Made by a program: the position numbers and the translations under genes. The notes beneath the pieces were generated by a model. It was not told the DNA's origin. It searched no databases and saw nothing but the letters and a program-made list of their open reading frames with translations. DNA of 64,000 nt from Serratia surfactantfaciens (lineage in GTDB: Bacteria; Pseudomonadota; Gammaproteobacteria; Enterobacterales; Enterobacteriaceae): assembly GCF_001642805.2 (NCBI RefSeq), contig NZ_CP016948.1:2852001-2916000 (forward strand). Reading direction: 5' to 3'. Positions 37,487-48,468 of this stretch are shown here, one piece after another; position 1 is the first letter of the stretch, and each line of letters opens with the position of its first letter.

Positions 37487-38695
37487 GTGAAGAATCGCAC
37501 TCTTGGCAGTGTTTTTATCGTGGCGGGCACCACCATTGGCGCCGGGATGCTGGCGATGCCGCTGGCGGCGGCCGGCGTCGGCTTTGGCGTCACGCTGGCC
37601 TTACTGGTCGGGCTGTGGCTGTTGATGTGTTACACCGCGCTGCTGCTGGTGGAGGTTTACCAGCATGAGCAAGCAGATACCGGTCTCGGCACGCTCGCCA
37701 AACGTTATCTCGGCGGCGGCGGCCAGTGGCTGACCAGCTTCAGCATGATGTTCCTGATGTACGCGCTCACCGCCGCCTATATCAGCGGCGCCGGCGAACT
37801 GCTCGCCACCAGCATCAGTCAATGGACGTCGCAGGACTTCCCGGTGTCGCTCGGCGTCCTGCTGTTCACCCTGGTGGCTGGCGGTGTGGTGTGCATCGGC
37901 ACTCACTCGGTCGATTTGTTCAACCGCATCCTGTTCAGCGCCAAGGTGGTGTTCCTGGTGGTGATGCTCGGCCTGATGTTGCCGAATATCCACCAGACCA
38001 ACCTGCTGACGTTGCCGCTGGAGCAAGGCCTGGCGCTGTCGGCCATTCCGGTGATCTTCACCTCATTCGGCTTCCACGGCAGCGTGCCGAGCATCGTCAA
38101 CTACATGGGCGGCAACATTCGCAAACTGCGCTGGGTGTTCATCATCGGCAGCGCCATTCCGCTGATCGCCTATATCTTCTGGCAGTTGGCGACGCTGGGC
38201 AGCATCAGCTCCGACACTTTCGTCGGCATTCTGGCGCAGCAAGCCGGGTTGAACGGTCTGTTACAGGCGGTGCGCGATGCGGTCGCTTCGCCGCACGTTG
38301 AACTGGCGGTGCACCTGTTCGCCGATCTGGCGTTGGCGACCTCGTTCCTCGGTGTGGCGCTCGGGCTGTTCGATTTCCTGGCCGACCTGTTCAAACGTCA
38401 AGACAACGTGCGCGGCCGTCTGCAAACCGGCGCCATCACCTTCCTGCCGCCGCTGGCCTTCGCGCTGTTCTATCCGCGAGGCTTCGTGCTGGCGCTGGGG
38501 TTCGCCGCCATCGCCCTGTCGGTACTGGCGTTGCTGCTGCCTTCGCTGCTGGTGTGGAAAACGCGGCAGAAACATCAGGCGCAGTATCGCGTCTGGGGCG
38601 GCACTCCGGCCTTGGCGTTGGTGTTTATCTGCGGGATTACGGTGATCGCCATCCAATTGGGCATCGCCAGCGGCATGCTGCCGGCGGTAGGGTAA
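37487..38695 (+). CDS. tyrP: Tyrosine-specific permease TyrP
   Basis: 402 aa, eleven or so predicted membrane helices, aromatic amino acid permease family (ArAAP). Begins [20 protein letters not shown] as in E. coli TyrP and is near identical through most of its length ([38 protein letters not shown]). Proton-coupled tyrosine import at the inner membrane. Upstream TyrR box supports the assignment. Confidence 0.96.
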   Translation: MKNRTLGSVFIVAGTTIGAGMLAMPLAAAGVGFGVTLALLVGLWLLMCYTALLLVEVYQHEQADTGLGTLAKRYLGGGGQWLTSFSMMFLMYALTAAYISGAGELLATSISQWTSQDFPVSLGVLLFTLVAGGVVCIGTHSVDLFNRILFSAKVVFLVVMLGLMLPNIHQTNLLTLPLEQGLALSAIPVIFTSFGFHGSVPSIVNYMGGNIRKLRWVFIIGSAIPLIAYIFWQLATLGSISSDTFVGILAQQAGLNGLLQAVRDAVASPHVELAVHLFADLALATSFLGVALGLFDFLADLFKRQDNVRGRLQTGAITFLPPLAFALFYPRGFVLALGFAAIALSVLALLLPSLLVWKTRQKHQAQYRVWGGTPALALVFICGITVIAIQLGIASGMLPAVG

Positions 38696-38698
38696 CGT

Positions 38699-38725
38699 AT
38701 TCGGGGGCCGTTTCGGTCCCCGAAT
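38699..38725 (+). terminator. Hairpin after tyrP
   Basis: ATTCGGGG/CCCCGAAT stem; the following T-tract is weak, so terminator function is likely but not certain. Confidence 0.5.
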
Positions 38726-38729
38726 CTGT

Positions 38730-39725
38730 TCAAGCGGGTGGATTAAGAATAGCGTCGATCTGCGCCGCGCTGAGCGACAGACCGAAAAAGGCCCGATAAA
38801 AATCTCTCGTCTCTTCCCGCATGTCAATGTCGGCGAAACGCGCCGGGTACAGCGTTTTCGCCAACCATAAAAACTGCAGCGCCTCTTCGCTGGTCTCGCG
38901 GCACCACCAGAACATCCCCTTGGGATTGACCACGACCCGATGTTGTAAAACGGCATCGATGCCCCGCCATTGCGCAGAGGCGCGTATCTCTTCGGCGTCG
39001 CGCTTGTTCATCGCCACGATCACCTGCGGATTGGCGGCCACGATCTGCTCCAACGCCACCTCACCCGCCCCCTCTTTTTTCAGGCCAAACCACGTTTCCG
39101 CCACGTTGACGGCGCCGGCCAGATCCATCCAATCCTGATTAAGCGACGGTCGACCTGAGGTGGTCAACGGATTGCCCATGCTGTGATAAACGCGAATGCG
39201 CTGCCCAGGCGGTAAATCTTTCAGTCGCTCGGCAACGCGCGCCACATTGCGAGAAAAATAGCGATCGTAGGCCAGCGCTTTTACCTGCGCATCCGGCCCC
39301 AGCGCGGCGCCCGTTTTTAACACTCGTGCGCGCAGCGCCGCCATCGAATTGGCTTTAAACGCCAATACGCGTACGCCGGCCCGTTCGAGCACATCCAATT
39401 GCGGCACTTTCATGCTGTCAGGCACGAACAGCAGCCGGGTGCCAAGCGCGATGATTTGTTCCGGATTCAACTCTTGTCCGCTATTCACACTCACCGCCGG
39501 GACAGCGTCAATGCGCGGCAGGCTTTGGCGAAACAGCGGGATCTGTTTCGCGACATTCGATGTGCCGACGATATTATCGCCATAGCCCAGCATCGCGATG
39601 ATGGCGTTTTGCGCAGGCCACGGCGAGGCAATGCGCACTTCGCCAGCAGGCGGCGCAGCCCACAAACCGCCATGAAACAACACGCCAACCAACAGCACCC
39701 ATGCAGGCAACGATACGATTCTCAT
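38730..39725 (-). CDS. Periplasmic substrate-binding protein, metal-siderophore/haem ABC type
   Basis: 331 aa from the ATG at 39725, with GAGGG upstream. Signal peptide about residues 1-23 (VLLVGVLFHGGLWAAPP). Class III (FecB/BtuF-like) binding-protein fold: RIASPWPAQNAIIAMLGYGDNIVG, NPEQIIALGTRLLFVP, VYHSMGNPLTTSGRPSLNQDWMDLAG. It lies 7 bp after the TonB receptor gene, so the pair is one operon. No permease or ATPase gene follows, so it must use a transporter encoded elsewhere. Ligand unknown. Confidence 0.87.
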   Translation of the reverse strand: MRIVSLPAWVLLVGVLFHGGLWAAPPAGEVRIASPWPAQNAIIAMLGYGDNIVGTSNVAKQIPLFRQSLPRIDAVPAVSVNSGQELNPEQIIALGTRLLFVPDSMKVPQLDVLERAGVRVLAFKANSMAALRARVLKTGAALGPDAQVKALAYDRYFSRNVARVAERLKDLPPGQRIRVYHSMGNPLTTSGRPSLNQDWMDLAGAVNVAETWFGLKKEGAGEVALEQIVAANPQVIVAMNKRDAEEIRASAQWRGIDAVLQHRVVVNPKGMFWWCRETSEEALQFLWLAKTLYPARFADIDMREETRDFYRAFFGLSLSAAQIDAILNPPA

Positions 39726-39732
39726 GGCGCCC

Positions 39733-41913
39733 TCAGAAGTCAAAGGTGACGGATGCGCGTACTTCACGGCCGCTGCCGAGAAACGCGCTCGATGCCCCGC
39801 CGTTCCCGTCCGTGCCCGACGGGAAAATAGAGGCCCAGTAATGTTCGTTCGTGACGTTATTGACCGTCAGCCGCAAAGTCGCAGGCACGGAATGAATGCG
39901 GGTAGCATAGCGGGTTCCCAGGTCCAGCGTGGTGTAACTGTCAGCCCAGGCACTGTTGGTGTCGTTCGCCGCTCGCTTGCCGGTATAGTGCACGTTGGCG
40001 CTATAGACCCATTGCGGCATCGACGGCAGGCTGTACTCCACCAGCATATTGGCCTGCACCTTCGGCACGCCGACCACGCGCTTGCCGCGCGTGCTGTCGG
40101 AAGCCGTCTCTTTCAGTTGCGGATCGAGCAGCGTGACGCCGCCAAACAGGCTCAGCCCTTCATGCACGCGCCCGGCGGCCGTCAACTCCAGGCCATTGTT
40201 CACCTGTTCGCCCTGCTCCTTGTACACCCGGTCTTCGGCGTCAACATAAGCGAACGGCCGCTTGAGGCGGAACAGCGCGGCGCCGAGGTTCATCTCCCCG
40301 ACGTCGGCTTTCAGGCCAATCTCATATTGCCGGCTGCGATAGGGCTTGAGCGTCTGCCCTTCGTTCTTCACGCCTTCTCCCAGCGGGGCCGTACCACCTT
40401 GCTCCAGCGAGTCGGCATAGCTGAGATAAGCCATCAGCGTCGGGGTGATTTTGTACATCAACGCCGCGTTCGGGCTCAAACCCTGCTGATTGTCTTCTTC
40501 GATTTTCTTGCCGTCGGCGCCGTAATTGCGCGTTTGCAACCAGCTTTCGCTTACATAGAGCATCGCCGACCACTGCGGATTGAAGGTCATCGTATCGCCG
40601 AAAGTCACGCTCTGCTGGCTGTTCTCGCTGGATTTATAGCGCACGCCGTTCTTGGGGATCTTTCCGTCGTCCGGCTCATGCATCGCCGACGGATGATACA
40701 TATTGTCGATACCCAAATCGTAGCGCCGGCTGGCGCCTTTGCCGCTGTAGATAGACCAGACATAGCCCGTCGTGGCGAGCGCCAACTCATGCCCCACCGA
40801 GCCGGTATCGATATGGCCGTTCAACGTCAGCGTATTGCTCAATACCCGAAATCGCCCCGAGGCGCTGGAGTCGCTCATCGACCGCTTGATGTCGCCGTCG
40901 CCGTTGAGCAGGGTGCTGGATACCGAACGCATGGCGCGATCCGCCTGTTGCCAACCTACGCCGCCCGTTACTGACCAATCGTCATTGAAATAATGAATCA
41001 GCCGCGTGCTGAGGGTGTCAGTGGTTAAATCGTTACCTGCCGTTGCGAGCGCCAGATGTTTATTCTGCGGATTGGGGGCGGAAGGCAGCGGGACATTCGG
41101 CCCATAGCTGAAGCCACCGGGGTAACCCTTTTGCAGGAATTCGTAATGGCTGGCGTCCAGTTGCAGCTGCGTGCCCGGCTTTATATTCCAGTCGAACGCC
41201 ACGGCCAACAGCCGACGACGCAATGTACTGTCGTCAACGTTGCCTTCGCCCTCTTCGTTGAGCGCATTGATGCGATAGCCGAATCTGTTGTCATCGTCGA
41301 GGTGGCCGCCGAGATCGACATGGCCGCTGAAGGCGCTGCGGCTCTGATACCCGAGCGTCACCTCGCGTAGCGGTTGCGGCGTCGGGCGTTTCGCCACAAA
41401 GTTGAACTGCCCCGCCGGGCTCGCAGGGCCATACAAGGCGCCGGTCAGGCTGTTGAGAACATCCAGCCGCTCCAGCATTTCAACGGGAAAGGCCGTGGTG
41501 GAGACGATGTTCAGCCCATTCAGCCGACTGTTCGCCACTACGCTGCCCTGCATGCCTCGGCTCTGAGGGCGCCCAACGTCCATGCCGCCGCGTGCCTGCA
41601 TTTGCGTGCTCGGTGAATATTTCAGTAACTCGGCGACGCTTTTCGCCTGCTGATTTTTAATCATCGGTTGGGTTACGGTGGTGGAGGAATAAGGCGTATC
41701 GAGCCACGCCCTGGCGCCCAACGGCCCCAGTTCAATATCCGTCGTTTTAAAACCGGCGCCAGACGCGCTTTGCGTCGCGGGGGATAACGCACTGCCCGTG
41801 ACGGTCAACACCTCTTCATGATCGGCTTGCGCCGCGGCGGCTTCATAAGAAAAGAGTGAGACAAGCAGCGGCATCAGCGCCGCCAGAGGATTTCGGTAAG
41901 CCATGACGTCCAT
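39733..41913 (-). CDS. TonB-dependent siderophore-type outer membrane receptor
   Basis: 726 aa (723 if started at the internal ATG at 41904, which has a weak GGA site). Signal peptide, TonB box-like EEVLTVTG after cleavage, plug domain (SVAELLKYSPSTQMQARGG, SRGMQGSVVANSRLNGLN, LYGPASPAGQFNF) and a 22-strand barrel ending in SVTFDF. Takes up an iron complex or similar chelate through TonB energy. The AT-rich upstream stretch (about 41913-42030) contains ATAATAATTTATATTA-like inverted sequence that may include a Fur site, but no convincing Fur box. Ligand unknown. Confidence 0.92.
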   Translation of the reverse strand: MDVMAYRNPLAALMPLLVSLFSYEAAAAQADHEEVLTVTGSALSPATQSASGAGFKTTDIELGPLGARAWLDTPYSSTTVTQPMIKNQQAKSVAELLKYSPSTQMQARGGMDVGRPQSRGMQGSVVANSRLNGLNIVSTTAFPVEMLERLDVLNSLTGALYGPASPAGQFNFVAKRPTPQPLREVTLGYQSRSAFSGHVDLGGHLDDDNRFGYRINALNEEGEGNVDDSTLRRRLLAVAFDWNIKPGTQLQLDASHYEFLQKGYPGGFSYGPNVPLPSAPNPQNKHLALATAGNDLTTDTLSTRLIHYFNDDWSVTGGVGWQQADRAMRSVSSTLLNGDGDIKRSMSDSSASGRFRVLSNTLTLNGHIDTGSVGHELALATTGYVWSIYSGKGASRRYDLGIDNMYHPSAMHEPDDGKIPKNGVRYKSSENSQQSVTFGDTMTFNPQWSAMLYVSESWLQTRNYGADGKKIEEDNQQGLSPNAALMYKITPTLMAYLSYADSLEQGGTAPLGEGVKNEGQTLKPYRSRQYEIGLKADVGEMNLGAALFRLKRPFAYVDAEDRVYKEQGEQVNNGLELTAAGRVHEGLSLFGGVTLLDPQLKETASDSTRGKRVVGVPKVQANMLVEYSLPSMPQWVYSANVHYTGKRAANDTNSAWADSYTTLDLGTRYATRIHSVPATLRLTVNNVTNEHYWASIFPSGTDGNGGASSAFLGSGREVRASVTFDF

Positions 41914-42044
41914 ATCGCTATATAATAATTTATATTACGCATTTTACGGCATGTGCTCTCCCGTGGCGATGCCGATCGCCGAATCTTTAAATAATTTAAT
42001 CTATTATCGTTACGCTCCCAGAGGAACGCCCCCACGGAGGGCGC

Positions 42045-42078
42045 AAAAAAAAATCCCCCGGCCAATGACCGAGGGATT
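42045..42078 (-). terminator. Terminator of yfaZ
   Basis: Minus strand: AATCCC.CGG/CCG.GGGATT stem followed by nine T. Confidence 0.8.
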
Positions 42079-42114
42079 CGCTGAACGCGACGGACCGCAG
42101 TCCGTCCGTCAGAG

Positions 42115-42657
42115 TTAGAAGCTCAGACCAACACCGACATAAGGGCCATCGGCCAGGGTGTTGTCACGACGCCCGTCTTTGCCTTCCATCTTCATGTAGC
42201 GGTAGCCTACGTCCACGCTCAACGGACGGAACTTCCAGCGCAGGCCGCCGCTGGCTTCGTTATAGGCCTTCACGCCGCTGGTGAAGGATTCAGGAGCAAA
42301 GTAACCTTCGCCGTGCAGGCTGAAGTAACGGTTGATTTCCCACTCCAGGCCGCCGCCCAGCGCCAACGCGCCGCCGCTCTTGCCGTCTTTCGGGCTGAGG
42401 TACAGCGCTTTGCCGCCCACGGTCGCCGTCAACGGCCCCAGCGGCACGCCGAAGTTCAAGCCCAGGCTGCCGACGTTGCCGTCGTGGTCGCTGCGCGCCC
42501 AGTTGCCGGTCAGGCCCAGACCTGAAGAGCCGGTGCTCATGCCGAAGCCCAGGTTGGTATAGTGCTGCCCGGCCTCACCCGACACGCTGATGGCGTTCGC
42601 TGCGCCGGTCACAAACAGCAATCCTGCCGCGCACGCGACCCAAGTCTTTTTCATCAT
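42115..42657 (-). CDS. yfaZ: YfaZ-family outer membrane protein
   Basis: 180 aa from the ATG at 42657, after GAGGG. Signal peptide MMKKTWVACAAGLLFVTGAANA, then a small beta-barrel with alternating strands and C-terminal Phe (YVGVGLSF). Belongs to the YfaZ precursor family, found near the same genes in E. coli. Role unknown. Confidence 0.87.
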   Translation of the reverse strand: MMKKTWVACAAGLLFVTGAANAISVSGEAGQHYTNLGFGMSTGSSGLGLTGNWARSDHDGNVGSLGLNFGVPLGPLTATVGGKALYLSPKDGKSGGALALGGGLEWEINRYFSLHGEGYFAPESFTSGVKAYNEASGGLRWKFRPLSVDVGYRYMKMEGKDGRRDNTLADGPYVGVGLSF

Positions 42658-42992
42658 CTTTCCCTCTGGTTTGTCATCCGTACCGAATGATCGAATCAAC
42701 GCATAATAATAACGTCACGAGTCTATACCAAAGCACAATGAGGATTTAAGGGATAAAAGCGAAAAAATTCTTCATTAATCAAATAAATGTAAATATTTGC
42801 AAACAACACTCTATATTCGTCAAGGCGATGCCAACGATAACCGAGACCTATTTGCCGCCGCTCGGCAATAGGGCTACAACTAGTAGTGGCTTTGACCAAG
42901 GTCAGGGGAAAAAGCCCCGCCAAAGGACTATGCTGATGAACGCTTAAACCGCCCGAGTCTTTACTTAAATGCACTACGATAAGGAGCAAGTG
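42658..42992. other. Intergenic region yfaZ/katalase, divergent promoters
   Basis: 335 bp without a gene, AT-rich in the middle. It must carry promoters for both divergent genes. Nothing specific such as a clear OxyR site was recognised. Confidence 0.4.
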
Positions 42993-44429
42993 ATGAGCAA
43001 GAAAGGACTGACCACCGCAGCCGGCGCCCCGGTTGTCGATAACAATAACGTGATCACCGCAGGCAAACGCGGCCCAATGTTGTTGCAGGACGTGTGGTTC
43101 CTGGAAAAACTGGCCCACTTCGACCGCGAGGTCATCCCCGAGCGCCGCATGCACGCCAAAGGATCGGGCGCCTACGGCACCTTTACCGTCACCCACGACA
43201 TTACCCGCTACACCCGCGCCAAGATCTTCGCCGAGGTCGGCAAACAGACCGACATGTTCATCCGCTTCTCCACTGTCGCCGGTGAACGCGGTGCCGCCGA
43301 CGCCGAGCGCGATATTCGCGGCTTCGCCATGAAGTTTTATACCGAAGAAGGCAACTGGGATTTGGTGGGCAACGATACGCCGGTGTTCTATCTGCGCGAT
43401 CCGCTGAAATTCCCCGATCTCAACCACGTGGTGAAACGCGATCCGCATACCAACCTGCGCAACCCGGTGTACAAATGGGACTTCTTCTCTCACCTGCCTG
43501 AATCGCTGCATCAGCTGACCATCGACTTCAGCGATCGCGGCATTCCGAAGTCCTACCGCCACATGCACGGCTTCGGCAGCCACACCTTCAGTTTTATCAA
43601 TGCCGCCAACGAGCGCTTCTGGGTGAAATTCCACTTCCGCTGCGAACAAGGCATTGAAAACCTGATGGATGAAGAGGCGGAAGCGATCATCGCCAAGGAT
43701 CGCGAAAGCTCACAGCGCGATCTGTTCGAAGCGATCAAGCGCGGCGACTTCCCGCGCTGGAAGCTGCAAATTCAGATCATGCCGGAACATGAAGCCTCGC
43801 AGACTCCCTATAACCCGTTCGATCTGACCAAGGTATGGCCGCACGGCGACTATCCGCTGATCGACGTCGGCTATTTCGAGCTCAACCGCAACCCCGACAA
43901 CTACTTCTCCGAGGTCGAGCAGGTGGCGATGAACCCCGCCAACGTGGTGCCGGGCATCAGCTTCTCGCCGGATAAAATGCTGCAGGGCCGCCTGTTCTCG
44001 TATGGGGATGCACACCGCTATCGCCTGGGCGTCAACCACCACCAGATCCCGGTGAACGGCGCCAAATGCCCGTTCCACAACTATCATCGCGACGGTGCGA
44101 TGCGCGTGGACGGCAACAGCGGCAACGGCGCCACCTACGAGCCGAACAGCTTCGGTCTGTTCCAGGAGCAGCCGGACTTCAGCGAACCGCCGTTGAGCAT
44201 TGAGGGGGCGGCCGACCACTGGAATCATCGTGAAGACGACGATTACTACAGCCAGCCGCGCGCGCTGTTCAACCTGCTGAGCGCCGAAGAGCACCAGCGC
44301 ATGTTCACCCGCATCGCCGGCGAGCTGTCGCAGGTGCCGGAACAGATTCAGCGCCGGCAGGTCGAGCTGTTCAGCAAGGTGCACCCGGACTACGGCGCCG
44401 GCGTCGCCAAGGCGTTGGGGCTGAAGTAA
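42993..44429 (+). CDS. katA: Monofunctional haem catalase, KatA type
   Basis: 478 aa from the ATG at 42993 ([19 protein letters not shown]), seven bases after AAGGAG. Small-subunit clade 3 catalase: distal His H54 ([13 protein letters not shown]), Asn in the DFFSHLPES region, proximal Tyr in [14 protein letters not shown]. Splits H2O2 into water and oxygen in the cytoplasm. Clade 3 catalases are uncommon in E. coli but usual in Serratia and Proteus. Own terminator downstream. Confidence 0.95.
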   Translation: MSKKGLTTAAGAPVVDNNNVITAGKRGPMLLQDVWFLEKLAHFDREVIPERRMHAKGSGAYGTFTVTHDITRYTRAKIFAEVGKQTDMFIRFSTVAGERGAADAERDIRGFAMKFYTEEGNWDLVGNDTPVFYLRDPLKFPDLNHVVKRDPHTNLRNPVYKWDFFSHLPESLHQLTIDFSDRGIPKSYRHMHGFGSHTFSFINAANERFWVKFHFRCEQGIENLMDEEAEAIIAKDRESSQRDLFEAIKRGDFPRWKLQIQIMPEHEASQTPYNPFDLTKVWPHGDYPLIDVGYFELNRNPDNYFSEVEQVAMNPANVVPGISFSPDKMLQGRLFSYGDAHRYRLGVNHHQIPVNGAKCPFHNYHRDGAMRVDGNSGNGATYEPNSFGLFQEQPDFSEPPLSIEGAADHWNHREDDDYYSQPRALFNLLSAEEHQRMFTRIAGELSQVPEQIQRRQVELFSKVHPDYGAGVAKALGLK

Positions 44430-44449
44430 CCCCCTGCCGTCATCAACTC

Positions 44450-44474
44450 AGCCGCCCTGTCGGGCGGCTTTTTT
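44450..44474 (+). terminator. Terminator after katA
   Basis: GCCGCCC/GGGCGGC stem, four-base loop, six T. The T-tract overlaps the stop codon of the convergent menE. Confidence 0.85.
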
Positions 44475-45858
44475 ATGTCTGAGAGAAACGCTGCGCTACC
44501 CACTGCTGCAGCTGACGGCGCGAAATCTTGATGCCGCCGCTTTTCAGCTCGTCGGGCAAGGCAAACAGCGCCATCGGACGCTGGAAATTAGCCAGCTTAT
44601 CCTGCGACCAGGCGAGCAATACCGCCAGCGACAACGACGGGTCGCCGTCGATCACCGCCACCGGCCGCTGGCCGAATTCGGCATCCGCCGCCGGCACCAC
44701 AAACGCCTGCGTGATCTGCGGATGCGCCGCCAGCACGCGTTCGATATCTTCCGGTTGCACCCCTTCGCCGCCGCTGAAAAACAGGTTGTCCAGCCGGCCG
44801 AGAATGCGCAGCTCCCCTTCGGCCATCACGCCGCGATCGCGGGTCGCGAACCAGCCCTGCTCATCGGCCAGCGGCCGCACATGGCCATGACACCAGTAGC
44901 CGAGCGCCAGGCTGTCGGCGCGGATCCAGACCTCCTCGTCCACCAGTTTGATCTCGCGGCCGCTCAGCGGCAGACCGACGCCCGGCCGCGCATCGGCGCG
45001 CTTGGCGCACACCGTGGAGGCGAGTTCGGTCAACCCATAACCGCACCAGCAGCGTATCCCTGCCGCTTCCGCCCGTTCGGTCAGTTCGACCGGGATCATC
45101 GCGCCACCGAGCAGCACTGCCTTCAGCGTCACGCCCGTCAGCGGTTGCGCCAGCAGCCGCCAAAGCTGCGTCGGTACCAGCGAAGCATACGTGCATCCCG
45201 CCAGCGCCTCGGCCAGCGGGTGCATCTCGCGCACTGCCAACCGGGCACCCGCTGCCAGCCAGCGCCAGACGATGCCCTGGCCGGAAACGTGATACAGCGG
45301 CAATGACAACAGCCAGCAATCCTCACGCTGGAAATCCATCAGCCGCAACACCCCGTCGGCGCTGGCCAGATGGTTGGCGTAACTGTGCGCGGCCGCCTTC
45401 GGCATACCGCTGGAGCCGGAGGTCAACGTCAGCGTCGCCAGACGCTGCGCATCCCACGCCGGCAGGTTCGGACAGCGCGGCTCGGTCGAGGGCGGCGTCA
45501 ACCGAATCAGCGCCTCCGGCAGCGCCGGCAAAGGATCCGGGCCGAAGGCAAAGGTTATATCCAATTCAGGCAGTAGCTGCGCCAACAGCGGCGTCGGCAA
45601 GGCGGGATTGAGCGGCAGTAGACGGGCGCCGCATTGCAGCAGCGCCAGATAGGCCAGCAGCAGCGGATAGCTGTTTTTGCCGCTCAGCGCCACGCCGCAC
45701 CCCGGCTCCACGCCCTGGTGCTGAAAATCCGCCGCCAGCTCATCCACCTGGCTTTGCAACGCCAGCCAGCTCAGTGGCCGTTCGCCGAGCAGCAGCGCCG
45801 TCGCCTGCGGCTGAAGGCGCGCCCAGTGCCGCCACGGCCAATCGCTTAACGGCGCCAT
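44473..45858 (-). CDS. menE: o-Succinylbenzoate-CoA ligase MenE
   Basis: 461 aa from the ATG at 45858 ([18 protein letters not shown]), overlapping menC by 13 bp. ANL adenylation enzyme with P-loop-like [12 protein letters not shown], the YGLTE motif, and the C-terminal [13 protein letters not shown] hinge. Activates o-succinylbenzoate to its CoA ester in menaquinone synthesis. Last gene of the men operon. Confidence 0.95.
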   Translation of the reverse strand: MAPLSDWPWRHWARLQPQATALLLGERPLSWLALQSQVDELAADFQHQGVEPGCGVALSGKNSYPLLLAYLALLQCGARLLPLNPALPTPLLAQLLPELDITFAFGPDPLPALPEALIRLTPPSTEPRCPNLPAWDAQRLATLTLTSGSSGMPKAAAHSYANHLASADGVLRLMDFQREDCWLLSLPLYHVSGQGIVWRWLAAGARLAVREMHPLAEALAGCTYASLVPTQLWRLLAQPLTGVTLKAVLLGGAMIPVELTERAEAAGIRCWCGYGLTELASTVCAKRADARPGVGLPLSGREIKLVDEEVWIRADSLALGYWCHGHVRPLADEQGWFATRDRGVMAEGELRILGRLDNLFFSGGEGVQPEDIERVLAAHPQITQAFVVPAADAEFGQRPVAVIDGDPSLSLAVLLAWSQDKLANFQRPMALFALPDELKSGGIKISRRQLQQWVAQRFSQT

Positions 45859-46829
45859 AGGCACTCCAGCGCCGAAACCTCCAGCAGCGGCAACGCACTG
45901 TCCGGCCACGGACGCAGCACCTGCGCCTGCATTAACCCCAGCGTGTCCAACCCCGGCACGATGTCCGGCGTCAGCCAGCGGGCGATGCGCGCCAGCTGGG
46001 TCAACCCCAGACTGGATTCGATGCTGGAGCTGATCACCGCCGTCAGCCCCGCCGCGTGCGCCTGCGCCACCAGTGTCTGGCAGCGCGTCAGGCTGCCGAC
46101 CAGCGTCGGCTTGATCACGATGGCCGCCACGCCCGGCTCGGCCTGCACCACAAAGTCCGCCTCACGCACGCTCTCATCCCAGGCGATGGCGATGCCGGTC
46201 GCCCGGGCGAAATCGCGCGATTCATCACGGGTCTTGCAGGGCTCCTCCAGGAAGGCGATGCGATCGCGCCACGCCGGGTTGACGTACCTGGCGAAGCCGT
46301 CGGCTTTGGCGCGGCTCCAACTGCGGTTGGCGTCCAGCCGCAGCCGCAGATCCGGCAGCGCCTCCAGCAGCACGTTGACGATCATGCCGTCGCGTACCGC
46401 CTCATACAGCCCCACTTTCACCTTGGCGACTTTCTCGCCCGGCAAGGCATTCAAGGTTTCGAACAGCTCGTCCGGATCGCCGGTGCACAGCGGCGCCTTG
46501 CGGAAATCCGCCTGCGTCGGCAAGCGCTGCTCCAGCTCGGCCATCGCGCAGCTGAGCCCAAAGGCCACCGAGGGCAGCGCGCTATCATCCGGTTCGTTGC
46601 CCGCTAACCACGCCTGCAGCCACTCCAATGCGGCCTGCTCGGCCTGCGCCAGCGTTTCCCGGCTGAACTCCGGCAGCGGCGCGATCTCTCCCCAGCCTTC
46701 ACGATCGCCCTGGCACAGCTGCACCACCCATCCGTCACGCGTTTTCAACCGCTGATTGCGCAGCACCACGCCCGCCTCCATCGGCAGGCTGTAACGGTAA
46801 AGCGCCGCGCTGCGGTTCGCGCCGTTCAT
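45846..46829 (-). CDS. menC: o-Succinylbenzoate synthase MenC
   Basis: 327 aa enolase-superfamily enzyme. Visible catalytic segments: KVKVGLYE (Lys), [16 protein letters not shown] and AWDESVRE (three metal-binding acids), and [10 protein letters not shown] (Lys). Dehydrates SHCHC to o-succinylbenzoate. Its start shares one base with the menB stop (TAATG), so they are translationally coupled. Confidence 0.96.
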   Translation of the reverse strand: MNGANRSAALYRYSLPMEAGVVLRNQRLKTRDGWVVQLCQGDREGWGEIAPLPEFSRETLAQAEQAALEWLQAWLAGNEPDDSALPSVAFGLSCAMAELEQRLPTQADFRKAPLCTGDPDELFETLNALPGEKVAKVKVGLYEAVRDGMIVNVLLEALPDLRLRLDANRSWSRAKADGFARYVNPAWRDRIAFLEEPCKTRDESRDFARATGIAIAWDESVREADFVVQAEPGVAAIVIKPTLVGSLTRCQTLVAQAHAAGLTAVISSSIESSLGLTQLARIARWLTPDIVPGLDTLGLMQAQVLRPWPDSALPLLEVSALECLWRR

Positions 46830-47686
46830 TACGGGTTACGCTTGAATTTGCTGAAGTCCGGCTGACGCTTCTCGTTGAATGCGTTGCGCCCTTCCTGCCC
46901 TTCGTCGGTCATGTAGAACAGCATGGTGGCGTTGCCCGCCAGCTCTTGCAAACCGGCCTGGCCGTCGCAGTCGGCGTTCAGCGCCGCCTTCAGGCAGCGC
47001 AGCGCCATCGGGCTATTCTGCAGCATTTCGCGGCACCAGCGCACCGTCTCTTTCTCCAGTTCGGCCAGCGGCACCACGGTGTTGACCAGCCCCATGTCCA
47101 GCGCGGCGGCGGCGTCGTACTGGCGGCACAGGAACCAGATTTCGCGCGCCTTCTTCTGGCCGACGATGCGCGCCATATAAGACGCGCCCCAGCCGCCGTC
47201 GAACGAGCCGACTTTCGGGCCGGTCTGGCCGAAAATGGCGTTATCCGCCGCAATGGTCAGATCGCACATCATGTGCAGCACATGGCCGCCGCCGATCGAG
47301 TAGCCGGCCACCATCGCCACCACCGGTTTCGGGCAGGTGCGGATCTGGCGCTGGAAGTCCAGCACGTTGAGGTGATGTACGCCGCTGTCGTCGCGATAGC
47401 CGCCGTAGTCGCCGCGCACTTTCTGATCGCCGCCGGAGCAGAAGGCCTTATCGCCGGCGCCGGTGAGAATAATCACGCCGATGCCGTCGTCGTAACGGGC
47501 GTTGGCCAGCGCGTCGATCATCTCTTTGACCGTTTGCGGGCGAAACGCATTGCGCACCTGCGGCCGGTTGATGGTGATTTTGGCGATGCCGTCGGCGGAC
47601 TTGTGATACAGGATGTCTTCGAAATCGCCGGTGCAATCCTGCCAGGCGATGGCGGCGTACAGCTGTTCTTCATTCGGATAAAGCAT
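46829..47686 (-). CDS. menB: 1,4-dihydroxy-2-naphthoyl-CoA synthase MenB
   Basis: 285 aa crotonase-fold enzyme, type I MenB length, with oxyanion hole ([33 protein letters not shown]) and conserved [11 protein letters not shown]. Closes the naphthoquinone ring. It starts 11 bp after menH. Confidence 0.97.
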   Translation of the reverse strand: MLYPNEEQLYAAIAWQDCTGDFEDILYHKSADGIAKITINRPQVRNAFRPQTVKEMIDALANARYDDGIGVIILTGAGDKAFCSGGDQKVRGDYGGYRDDSGVHHLNVLDFQRQIRTCPKPVVAMVAGYSIGGGHVLHMMCDLTIAADNAIFGQTGPKVGSFDGGWGASYMARIVGQKKAREIWFLCRQYDAAAALDMGLVNTVVPLAELEKETVRWCREMLQNSPMALRCLKAALNADCDGQAGLQELAGNATMLFYMTDEGQEGRNAFNEKRQPDFSKFKRNP

Positions 47687-47697
47687 GTTCGGTTCCT

Positions 47698-48468
47698 TTA
47701 ACCAGGGTTAACGAGAAAGGTCTGCAGCTCGGCGACGAAATCTTGCGGATTAGCCAGATGCGCGTTGTGGCCGGCCTGCGGCACGATGCGCAACGGCAAC
47801 CCGGCGTCGCGCGCCAGCCGTTGAAATTTGGGATCGTTTTCACCGCACAGCACCCGCAGCGGTACGGTCAGTTGGCTCAGCTGCGGCGCCAGGTAAGGTT
47901 GCCGCCCGAGCGACGTCGCTTCGAGCATATCGGCGATCGCCGGGCCGCTGTTGACCGAGCGCGCGCCGATCAGCGCCTGACGATGCACATGGCTAAGCTC
48001 TTTGAACACCGGCTGTTGATACCAGTCCGCCAGAACTTCGGCGATCGGCTCACTGCGAAAGCGCGCCGCCCACAGCGCATCCTGCTCGCAGCGATGGCGG
48101 CGCTGTTCTGCGTCCTCCAGCCCCGGATTGCCGCCCTCAACCAGCACGCCTTGCAGACCGTCGTGGCGGCCATGGCAGGCGTGATACATGGCGATGCGCC
48201 CGCCGAGCGAGTAGCCCACCAGCCAATAGCGTTCGATATTGCGTAGCTGCAGCGTGGCGGCGATCTGAGCGCTGATGTCGTCGAAGCCGCGGCAGCTCAC
48301 CGCCACGGAATCGCCGTGACCGGGCAGATCGATAGCCAGCGATGGCCATTCCGGGCAGCGCGCGGCGATCACCCGCCACTCATTGCTGTTGCCTAGCAGG
48401 CCGTGCAGCCACACCAGCCAAGGCCGGCCCGCTTCGCCCTGTTGTAAAACCCGCGTCGCCAGCATCAT
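47698..48468 (-). CDS. menH: SHCHC synthase MenH
   Basis: 256 aa alpha/beta hydrolase with nucleophile S87 (GYSLGG), acid and His late in the chain (GHNAHL). Eliminates pyruvate from SEPHCHC to give SHCHC. Start overlaps the menD stop by 4 bp (ATGA). Confidence 0.94.
   Translation of the reverse strand: MMLATRVLQQGEAGRPWLVWLHGLLGNSNEWRVIAARCPEWPSLAIDLPGHGDSVAVSCRGFDDISAQIAATLQLRNIERYWLVGYSLGGRIAMYHACHGRHDGLQGVLVEGGNPGLEDAEQRRHRCEQDALWAARFRSEPIAEVLADWYQQPVFKELSHVHRQALIGARSVNSGPAIADMLEATSLGRQPYLAPQLSQLTVPLRVLCGENDPKFQRLARDAGLPLRIVPQAGHNAHLANPQDFVAELQTFLVNPG

Noticed and set aside
41913..42030. Fur box upstream of the TonB receptor
   Set aside because: AT-rich inverted stretches are present but none matches the 19-bp consensus well enough to call.
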